Source: Candidatus Colicola caccequi
GTDB lineage: Bacteria > Bacteroidota > Bacteroidia > Bacteroidales > Paludibacteraceae
Assembly: GCA_018065205.1 (NCBI GenBank)
Contig: JAGHTR010000145.1
Span: 1 to 13,581 of the forward strand
Length of the DNA: 13,581 bases
Reading direction: 5' to 3'
The translations under genes were made by a program, and so were the position numbers. Each line of letters starts with the position of its first letter. The first letter of the stretch is position 1. The notes under the pieces were generated by a model. That model was given only the letters and a program-made list of their open reading frames with translations, did no database searches and had not been told where the DNA came from. Below are positions 9,019 through 13,581 of the stretch, piece by piece.

Positions 9019-9543
9019 ATGAAAAAATCTATTTTCATATCTTTGATTGTTCTTGCAGGAGTCATATCTGCTTGCTCGTCTCGTCAGGCTTCCTATACCC
9101 CTTATATCTTGCATTCGTCTTTCTATTTGAATCCCGTTTATAGGGGCGATTCTATTGTGGCTGCTCAGGATACTCTTGATTCCGTTGCGGTCTCTCCCCT
9201 GGATGGCTATTACCATCTCAAACCTATTCATGTAGGTGATACGGTTGTTTTTGTGGCAGGATTTGGTTCGGTTGCAAATGATTTAATTGCTGCCCGTATG
9301 AATGTAGATACCCTCAGTTTGATTCCGTCTGCTCAGATGGGTGACGACTTCCGTGCTATTCTGCTTCCTGAATCGGATACCAAACATGTGCAACTCCTCT
9401 TTAAGCCCGGGTATAGTTTCGCAGCATTGCGTCTGGGCTATCGGCCCATCAAGACGGGTGAGCATACGATTGAGTTGGTGGTTGAATCGGATTCTAAGTT
9501 CTCACCTAAATCACAAATCTTTAAGCAACCTGTGATTGAATAG
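9019..9543 (+). CDS. Small lipoprotein of unknown function, downstream of tRNA-Leu
   Basis: A 174-residue lipoprotein with a textbook signal: MKKS, a hydrophobic core, and I-S-A-C with acylated C19 followed by Ser-Ser. The signal fixes the start at the ATG at 9019, two bases after the tRNA. The mature part has short alternating hydrophobic/polar stretches, a G-D-T-V-V-F-V-A-G-F-G segment near residues 77-87, and a repeated motif of the form (V)xRGDSIV / HVGDTVV. This suggests a beta-sandwich fold, possibly Ig-like, but I do not recognise the family. There is no own promoter or room for a leader, so it is most likely expressed by read-through from the tRNA promoter and released by tRNA 3' processing. 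It converges on mazG with a 7-base gap. The function is unknown; a periplasmic or outer-membrane location is inferred from the lipobox. Confidence 0.85.
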   Translation: MKKSIFISLIVLAGVISACSSRQASYTPYILHSSFYLNPVYRGDSIVAAQDTLDSVAVSPLDGYYHLKPIHVGDTVVFVAGFGSVANDLIAARMNVDTLSLIPSAQMGDDFRAILLPESDTKHVQLLFKPGYSFAALRLGYRPIKTGEHTIELVVESDSKFSPKSQIFKQPVIE

Positions 9544-9556
9544 ACTCGGTCTATTC
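9538..9556. terminator. Palindrome spanning both convergent stop codons, possible bidirectional terminator
   Basis: GAATAGAC (9538-9545) and GTCTATTC (9549-9556) are perfect inverted repeats around a 3-base loop. The left arm contains the lipoprotein's final GAA-TAG, and the right arm contains the GAA-TAG of mazG on the other strand. On the plus strand the hairpin is followed by a moderately T-rich stretch (CTTTACTCCCTTTT); on the minus strand there is no T-run. It is therefore a plausible but weak terminator. Confidence 0.45.
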
Positions 9557-10420
9557 CTTTACTCCCTTTTCTTGCTGTTTGGCTTCCTGCCACAGCGTTT
9601 CCATTTCGTCAATGGTCATGTCTTGCAGCCGCAACCCTTGTTGGGCAGCTTTTTGCTCAATGTAATTAAATCGTCTGGTGAACTTACCATTGGTCATCTC
9701 TAACGCATTATCCGGCTTGATCTTGTATAACCGGGCCACGTTGATTAACGAGAAAAGCAAGTCCCCAAACTCTTGCGTCATTTCACGTTTTACGTTTGCG
9801 TTTGCGTTTACGTTTTCGTTCTCGTTTACGTTCTCGTTTACGTTTACGTTTACGTTTACGTTAGTTTGTTCACGCATTTCGGCTTCGAACTCACCAATCT
9901 CTTCTTTCACTTTATCCCACACGTCTTCTTTCTTTTCCCAATCAAACCCTACATTAGCCACTTTATCTTGGATGCGGTAAGCCTTAATCAGACTGGGTAG
10001 ACTGTCCGGAATACCACCCAGAACGGTCTTATTGCCGCCTTTCTCCTTCAACTTGACTTGCTCCCATAGATGACTCACTTCCTCTGCGTTCTGTGCCGCA
10101 ACCTCTCCATAAACATGGGGGTGACGGAAAATCAGTTTATCGCATAACCGATTGCATACATCTGCCATGTCAAAATCTCCCGTCTCGCTGCCCATCTTGG
10201 CATAAAAAACGACATGCAACAGCACGTCTCCCACTTCTTTGCTAATCTCATTCATGTCCTTACGAATGATAGCAGCTGCCAGTTCATTGGCTTCCTCTAC
10301 GGTGTTCTGTCGTAAACTCTCAAAGGTCTGTTTCTTGTCCCATGGACATTTAACCCGCAGTTCATCCATGATGGTTAATAACCTATCAAAGGCCTGCAAT
10401 TGTTCTTCTCGTGTATGCAT
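9551..10420 (-). CDS. mazG: MazG nucleoside triphosphate pyrophosphohydrolase with inserted repeat tract
   Basis: A 289-residue two-domain MazG that hydrolyses NTPs to NMP and pyrophosphate, acting in nucleotide-pool sanitation. The first MazG domain shows CPWDKKQTFESLR (26-38), then E42-E43-x-x-E46 and E62-V-G-D65, the metal-binding pattern. The second domain has E173-E174-x-x-E177 and E217-F-G-D220-LLFSLINVARLYK. Between these two helices sits a tract of 24 residues (N187-V210) made only of Asn-Val, Asn-Glu and Asn-Ala pairs, which lengthens the inter-helix loop. The catalytic-type residues are intact, so the enzyme is probably functional. The start ATG at 10418-10420 is 20 bases after the lpxH stop, and the two are likely one operon driven from 11238-11269. 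The junction is a heptamer repeat array. The 3' end converges on the lipoprotein gene. Confidence 0.95.
   Translation of the reverse strand: MHTREEQLQAFDRLLTIMDELRVKCPWDKKQTFESLRQNTVEEANELAAAIIRKDMNEISKEVGDVLLHVVFYAKMGSETGDFDMADVCNRLCDKLIFRHPHVYGEVAAQNAEEVSHLWEQVKLKEKGGNKTVLGGIPDSLPSLIKAYRIQDKVANVGFDWEKKEDVWDKVKEEIGEFEAEMREQTNVNVNVNVNENVNENENVNANANVKREMTQEFGDLLFSLINVARLYKIKPDNALEMTNGKFTRRFNYIEQKAAQQGLRLQDMTIDEMETLWQEAKQQEKGVKE
9791..9862 (-). repeat. In-frame hexamer array (AACGNN) x12 inside mazG
   Basis: Twelve consecutive 6-base units in the coding sense, each AAC followed by GTA (seven), GAG/GAA (three) or GCA (two). Every Asn codon is AAC and every Val codon is GTA, so the array is conserved at the DNA level and not only as protein. 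At its 3' coding end the pattern slips by one base: GTA-AAA-CGT still contains AAACGT. Closely related arrays occur in htpG at 11434-11493 and 11770-11793. Confidence 0.97.
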
Positions 10421-10424
10421 ATCT

Positions 10425-10459
10425 CTCTAAACTCTAAACGCTAAACGCTCAACTCCAAA
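10425..10459. repeat. Heptamer array (CKCTAAA) x5 across the lpxH-mazG junction
   Basis: On the plus strand, five tandem 7-base units follow the consensus CKCTAAA: two exact CTCTAAA, one CGCTAAA and two with one or two changes. The array fills the gap upstream of the mazG ATG, includes the lpxH stop codon (10441-10443) and encodes the last residues of LpxH (LELSV). Because seven is not a multiple of three, a gain or loss of units would change the lpxH C-terminus and its distance to mazG. Confidence 0.85.
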
Positions 10460-11217
10460 CGGCCCTCCTCGCTCATCTGAGCGTATGTCCATAGTTTGAA
10501 CATATCACCTAATATAACCACGCGTGACTCGCGCGAAATCATCAAATCCAACTCAATATGTCGATGCCCGAATATATAATAATCGTAATGTTGCTGATGC
10601 TCTCTTTCTTTGGCAAACAGCACCAGTTCTTCCTTATCTTCACCCTTGTATGGACAAGGATGCGCGAACTCTTTCAGACGGCTGCGACGAGCCCATTCAT
10701 ATCCGAACGCATTGCCCAAACAGGGTGGCAAGAGACGAAATACGAATTGTGGAATAGGGTGGTGGAAGAAGGCACGTAATCGCATGAACGAACGGATGCG
10801 TTTTTGCATGCCCTTGTCTAAGCGAGCAGCATAATCATTTGGCACCATTCCGTCGCCATGAGCCATAAAAATACGCTTGCCGTTCAATGTTGTCTCATAA
10901 GGCTCTTTATGCACTATGACACCGGTCCGTTTGGCTAACCAACCAAAGGTCCAGATGTCATGATTGCCAATAAAATAATGCACCTCAATACCTTTGCCCG
11001 TCAGCGATTGAAGACAGTCCAACAATGGAGCGAACTGCTTTTTATCTTTATGCCCCCAGATATACTCGTACCAAAAGTCAAATATATCTCCAAGCAGATA
11101 AATAGCAGTCGCGTCTTGACCCATGCGAGTCAATAAATCCACCACACGTTGTTGGTGTGCAGCATTGTCCTCAATTGCTCTTGAACCCAGGTGGGCGTCA
11201 CTTAAGAAATAAACCAT
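10441..11217 (-). CDS. lpxH: UDP-2,3-diacylglucosamine diphosphatase, LpxH-like
   Basis: A 258-residue calcineurin-like metallophosphoesterase, cytoplasmic or membrane-associated. It is expected to cleave UDP-2,3-diacylglucosamine to lipid X and UMP in lipid A synthesis. The two-metal motifs are all present: D7-x-H9 in FLSDAHLGS, G43-D44 in LLGDIFDFWYEY, G84-N85-H86-D87, H120-G-D-G and G217-H-R-H220. The WTFGWLA context after GNHD resembles Bacteroidota LpxH-type proteins. The frame is open up to 11268, but a complete promoter (11238-11269) lies within that extension, so the ATG at 11215-11217, giving MVYFLSDAHLGS, is preferred. It is followed by mazG after 20 bases and likely co-transcribed with it. 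The last five residues derive from a heptamer repeat. The exact substrate could differ, since this superfamily is broad. Confidence 0.85.
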   Translation of the reverse strand: MVYFLSDAHLGSRAIEDNAAHQQRVVDLLTRMGQDATAIYLLGDIFDFWYEYIWGHKDKKQFAPLLDCLQSLTGKGIEVHYFIGNHDIWTFGWLAKRTGVIVHKEPYETTLNGKRIFMAHGDGMVPNDYAARLDKGMQKRIRSFMRLRAFFHHPIPQFVFRLLPPCLGNAFGYEWARRSRLKEFAHPCPYKGEDKEELVLFAKEREHQQHYDYYIFGHRHIELDLMISRESRVVILGDMFKLWTYAQMSEEGRLELSV

Positions 11218-11237
11218 ATCTTGCCCTAATTTGGGTG

Positions 11238-11269
11238 CAAAGGTACTGCTTTTTTTTGAGATACGCAAA
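11238..11269 (-). promoter_or_regulatory. Bacteroidota-type promoter for lpxH-mazG
   Basis: On the minus strand, TTTG (11269-11266), 20 bases, and TACCTTTG (11245-11238) match the Bacteroides consensus. The -7 box is followed by CACCC, as at the tRNA-Leu promoter. The ATG at 11217 lies 20 bases past the box, implying a very short leader. The -33 element begins only 5 bases after the htpG stop codon. Confidence 0.85.
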
Positions 11270-11274
11270 TTTTT

Positions 11275-13278
11275 TTACAAAAGCGATACACTTCGGTTCA
11301 CAAAGTTAGCCAATGCTTCACCTTTGAGTTGCCCGCTGGCGAGGAGCGCAATATCAAATAGTTGCTTCAAACGCTCGTCTTGGTCCTTCAGCGTCCAAAC
11401 GGTCTTTTCTGTCTTTCCTTTCTTTTCTGTCTTTTCGTTTGCGTTTTCGTTTGCGTTTACGTTCTCGTTTACGTTTACGTTTTCGTTTACGTTCTCGCTT
11501 GTCATCTTGTCCATCAGTTCCTTAATCAACGGATGGGCGGTGTTGATGACTACGTTGTATTGATCCGGCATCTGTCCGTAGAAGGACATGCCTTGTTGAT
11601 GGGCGCTCATCTCCTTCATACGGCGCATGAACTCGTTCTGCGTCAGGAAAACAGGCAGAGCATCCTCGGCGGTGGCTTCGCAGTTGATGTGGTAATTCAG
11701 TTTACTATTCTCCGGTAGCACTTGCTCAAAAGCCTTGCGCATACCTTCTTTCTGCTCGTCGGTATAGTTATCGTTTGCGTTTTCGTTTACGTTTTTCTTG
11801 ATGATGTTCTCGATGACGTCGCTATCGACACGAACAAAACGCAGCATCGCCTTCTTCTCACTCTCACTTTCACTTCCCACTGAATTCTTCTGTTCGGCTT
11901 GGCTCATCTGATGCACATCCAATTCGCCGGTCATCTCCAGTACGTCATAGCCTTTTTGTTTGGCACGTTCGATATAGGTGTAGTTAAGGTCCTTATCTTG
12001 CGTGTACAAAACAACGATGTTGCCATCTTTGTCCGTTTGGTTGGCTTTGATTTTTTCGATGTAGTCTTTTTGGGTGTAATACTCGCCGTCTAAGTTCTTG
12101 AGCAGAGCAAAGTCAACGGCTTTCTCGTAGAACTTCTCGTCGGTCAGCATACCAAATTGAATGAACATTTTGATGTCATCCCATTTTTTCTCGAAGTCAG
12201 CCTTGTCAGTCTTGTACATCTCTGCCAATTTGTCAGCCACTTTCTTGGTGATGTGACTGGAAATCTTCTTGACGTTGTTGTCACTTTGCAAGTAACTGCG
12301 GCTTACGTTCAGCGGGATATCGGGGCTGTCAATTACGCCATGCAGGAGCGTCAGGTATTCCGGCACGATATTCTCCACTTCGTCCGTCACGAACACTTGG
12401 TTGCAGTAGAGTTGAATCTTGTTTCTATGCACATCCAGGTTGCTCTTGATCTTGGGGAAATACAATATACCTGTCAGGTTAAACGGATAATCCACGTTGA
12501 GATGGATATGGAAGAGCGGTTCGTCCATCTGCGTGGGGTATAACTCGTGGTAGAAAGTCTTATAGTCTTCTTCCTTCAGGTCCGCCGGTTTTTTGGTCCA
12601 TGCCGGAGCAACATTATTGATGATGTTCTCTTCGTCCAACTCAACCTCCTTGCCATCCTTCCATTCTTTTTTCTTGCCAAAGGCAATCTCGACCGGCAGG
12701 AACTTGCAGTATTTCTTGAGCAACCCTTCTACGGTAGCATCTTCTAAGTATTGCTCAAATTCCTTGTTGATATGCAGCACGATGTCCGTTCCGCGCTCGG
12801 CTTTGATGGTGTCTTCCATCTCTACTTCGGTGTCACCTGAGCAGGACCAATGAACAGCCTTGGCGTCGTCTTTGTAACTGAGTGTGAAGATCTCCACTTT
12901 ATCAGCCACCATAAAGGCGCTGTAGAAACCTAAACCAAAGTGACCGATGATAGCCTCGGCTTGGTCTTTGTATTTATTCACGAACTCTTCGGCACCGGAG
13001 AAAGCGATTTGGTTGATGTACTTATCTACCTCTTCGGCGGTCATACCGATACCATGGTCTTGTACGGTAAGGGTCTTCTTTTTCTTATCGATTAATACAC
13101 GTACACGTACGTCACCCAAGTCACCTTTTACGTCGCCGGAGCGGGACAGGGTTTTGAGTTTTTGAGTGGCATCTACGGCATTGCTAATCAACTCTCTAAG
13201 AAAGATTTCATGATCCGAATACAAGAACTTTTTAATAACAGGAAAAATGTTTTCCGATGTAACTTTAATGGTTGCCAT
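11275..13278 (-). CDS. htpG: Molecular chaperone HtpG (Hsp90 family) carrying repeat tracts
   Basis: A 667-residue bacterial Hsp90, an ATP-dependent cytosolic homodimeric chaperone. The N-terminal Bergerat ATP-binding site is intact: E29-L-I-S-N33-A-V-D in the first helix, D74-H-G-I-G78 and G112-H-F-G-L-G117, with a G-T-D-I-V-L-H segment later. The middle domain includes GILYFPKIKSNLD, IQLYCNQVFVTDEV and LNVSRSYLQSD. The C-terminal dimerisation region ends TVWTLKDQDERLKQLFDIALLASGQL. Three low-complexity insertions stand out: SESESE (about 469-474), four Asn-X pairs (496-503) and ten Asn-X pairs (596-615), the last followed by a Lys-rich KTEKKGKTEK stretch. They fall between recognisable conserved blocks. 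The start ATAVT-free ATG at 13276-13278 gives the family's MATIKVTSENIFPVIKKFLYSD opening minus any extension. No convincing promoter was found upstream and no terminator downstream. Confidence 0.97.
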   Translation of the reverse strand: MATIKVTSENIFPVIKKFLYSDHEIFLRELISNAVDATQKLKTLSRSGDVKGDLGDVRVRVLIDKKKKTLTVQDHGIGMTAEEVDKYINQIAFSGAEEFVNKYKDQAEAIIGHFGLGFYSAFMVADKVEIFTLSYKDDAKAVHWSCSGDTEVEMEDTIKAERGTDIVLHINKEFEQYLEDATVEGLLKKYCKFLPVEIAFGKKKEWKDGKEVELDEENIINNVAPAWTKKPADLKEEDYKTFYHELYPTQMDEPLFHIHLNVDYPFNLTGILYFPKIKSNLDVHRNKIQLYCNQVFVTDEVENIVPEYLTLLHGVIDSPDIPLNVSRSYLQSDNNVKKISSHITKKVADKLAEMYKTDKADFEKKWDDIKMFIQFGMLTDEKFYEKAVDFALLKNLDGEYYTQKDYIEKIKANQTDKDGNIVVLYTQDKDLNYTYIERAKQKGYDVLEMTGELDVHQMSQAEQKNSVGSESESEKKAMLRFVRVDSDVIENIIKKNVNENANDNYTDEQKEGMRKAFEQVLPENSKLNYHINCEATAEDALPVFLTQNEFMRRMKEMSAHQQGMSFYGQMPDQYNVVINTAHPLIKELMDKMTSENVNENVNVNENVNANENANEKTEKKGKTEKTVWTLKDQDERLKQLFDIALLASGQLKGEALANFVNRSVSLL
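11403..11434 (-). repeat. 14-base direct repeat with 18-base period in htpG (KTEKKG)
   Basis: TCTTTTCTGTCTTT occurs at 11403-11416 and again at 11421-11434 on the plus strand. In the coding sense this gives KTEKKG followed by KTEK. It abuts the large Asn-X tract, so this linker has been extended by two different repeat types. Confidence 0.8.
11434..11493 (-). repeat. In-frame hexamer array (AACGNN) x10 inside htpG
   Basis: Ten consecutive 6-base units in the coding sense: AAC followed by GTA (four), GAA/GAG (four) or GCA (two). They encode residues 596-615, between the NTAHPLIKELMDKMT block and the C-terminal TVWTLKDQDERLKQL block. The unit and codon choice are the same as in the mazG array about 1.6 kb away. 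Confidence 0.97.
11770..11793 (-). repeat. In-frame hexamer array (AACGNN) x4 inside htpG
   Basis: Four units in the coding sense, AAC with GTA, GAA, GCA and GAT, encode N496-D503. A further AAC-TAT pair continues the Asn-X rhythm but lacks the G. It lies just after the VDSDVIENIIKK segment, at a second site of the same protein. Confidence 0.9.
11857..11874 (-). repeat. Short hexamer array (AGTGAR) x3 in htpG
   Basis: Three tandem 6-base units in the coding sense (AGT plus GAA or GAG) encode Ser-Glu three times, followed by Lys-Lys. It is the same period as the AACGNN arrays but a different unit. It sits just before the conserved FVRVDSDVI block. Confidence 0.75.
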
Positions 13279-13466
13279 ACTATATCAATTTTAATAATTA
13301 ACTATTTTGAGTACCCATACAATGGGTTCGAAATGTATTGTACCAAAACCATGCCAAAGTGTATATGGCTGACAAAATGGCAGAAGCAATTTGCAATTGA
13401 CATACATTTTTATTTTGATATTATTTTGATAAAAATCAATACTGCAAGTATAATTGATGAAATAAA
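13279..13466. other. AT-rich intergenic region between htpG and a divergent gene
   Basis: This spacer should hold the htpG promoter, but I find no good TTTG-N20-TAnnTTTG match on the minus strand. The nearest candidate, TACACTTTG (13363-13355), has one base too many in the -7 box and no well-spaced -33 element. Small inverted repeats are present: CCCAT-ACA-ATGGG at 13314-13326 and TTGAT-AAAA-ATCAA at 13426-13439. Their role is unknown. No RNA gene is recognised. Confidence 0.4.
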
Positions 13467-13498
13467 TTTGCAAATATGCTAAAAAAGTAGTAATTTCG
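13467..13498 (+). promoter_or_regulatory. Bacteroidota-type promoter for the gene at the right edge
   Basis: TTTG (13467-13470), exactly 20 bases, and TAATTTCG (13491-13498) fit the Bacteroides consensus with one mismatch (C for T in the -7 box). An ATG follows 24 bases later at 13523, supporting transcription to the right, divergent from htpG. Confidence 0.55.
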
Positions 13499-13522
13499 CT
13501 GCGATTTTAATACTATCTTAGC

Positions 13523-13581
13523 ATGGAACACTTATCACCTCTTCAGAATTTATCCCACAAGAATATCATTCGTGAGATTAC
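13523..13581 (+). CDS. 5' end of an unidentified protein, cut by the window edge
   Basis: An open frame begins at the ATG at 13523 and runs to the window end: 19 whole codons opening MEHLSPLQNLSHKNIIREI. A good promoter lies just upstream (13467-13498), which makes this a credible gene start and not chance. The visible residues have no signal peptide and look like an amphipathic helix. Too little is present to name a family. It is divergent from htpG across a 244-base spacer. Confidence 0.5.
   Translation, partial: MEHLSPLQNLSHKNIIREI

Noticed and set aside
9678..10000. Plus-strand open frames with Phe-Thr/Val-Tyr repeats opposite mazG, and similar ones opposite htpG
   Set aside because: They are mirror images of the hexamer arrays: a 6-base repeat lacking stop codons keeps several frames open. 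No promoter or start context supports them.
11218..11268. Upstream extension of the lpxH reading frame to 11268
   Set aside because: A full TTTG-N20-TACCTTTG promoter occupies this stretch, and MVYFLSDAHLGS at 11217 is the normal start for the phosphoesterase fold.
9791..11793. The repeat arrays considered as a CRISPR array
   Set aside because: Units are six bases, tandem without spacers and in frame within genes; there are no cas genes.
13314..13342. Inverted repeats upstream of htpG as a heat-shock operator
   Set aside because: They do not match the CIRCE element (TTAGCACTC-N9-GAGTGCTAA) and the stems are only five bases.
13355..13363. TACACTTTG upstream of htpG as its -7 box
   Set aside because: It has three bases instead of two between TA and TTTG, and no TTTG at 19-21 bases upstream.

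Overview
The window reads as a chromosomal segment of a Bacteroidales (phylum Bacteroidota) genome. The evidence is a SusC/SusD outer-membrane import pair, promoters of the Bacteroides type (TTTG, about 20 nt, TAnnTTTG), no clear Shine-Dalgarno sites, a tRNA without encoded CCA, and a Bacteroidota-style HtpG. The species cannot be named from the sequence alone.

Layout. Positions 27-7453 (all minus strand) hold a four-gene import operon read from right to left: a SusC/RagA TonB-dependent channel, a SusD/RagB binding lipoprotein, a HExxH zinc metallohydrolase lipoprotein and a DUF4302-type lipoprotein. A promoter lies at 7515-7546, directly behind the terminator of the next gene. Positions 7620-8879 (minus) encode an M16 zinc peptidase. 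Diverging from it is a tRNA-Leu(UAG) gene at 8936-9016 with a well-formed promoter, followed after only two bases by a small lipoprotein gene (9019-9543, plus). That gene converges on mazG (9551-10420, minus), and a palindrome contains both stop codons. mazG is preceded by an lpxH-like gene (10441-11217, minus) with its own promoter, and then by htpG (11275-13278, minus). At the right edge a new plus-strand gene begins at 13523 behind another good promoter and is cut off by the window end.

How the genes work together. The left operon looks like a self-contained nutrient capture unit: surface lipoproteins bind, and perhaps cleave or strip, a substrate that SusC/SusD then imports using TonB energy. 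The ligand cannot be told from sequence. The right half is housekeeping: nucleotide-pool sanitation (MazG), lipid A synthesis (LpxH), protein folding (HtpG) and a tRNA.

The most unusual signal is a hexanucleotide repeat, AACGNN in the coding sense, expanded in frame inside two unrelated housekeeping genes. There are 12 units in mazG, and 10 and 4 units at two sites in htpG, giving Asn-Val/Glu/Ala dipeptide tracts in what appear to be loops or linkers. A related-looking heptamer array (CKCTAAA, five copies) spans the lpxH-mazG junction and supplies the C-terminus of LpxH. Together they suggest a dispersed family of short repeats that spreads or expands in this genome and is tolerated inside essential-type genes.
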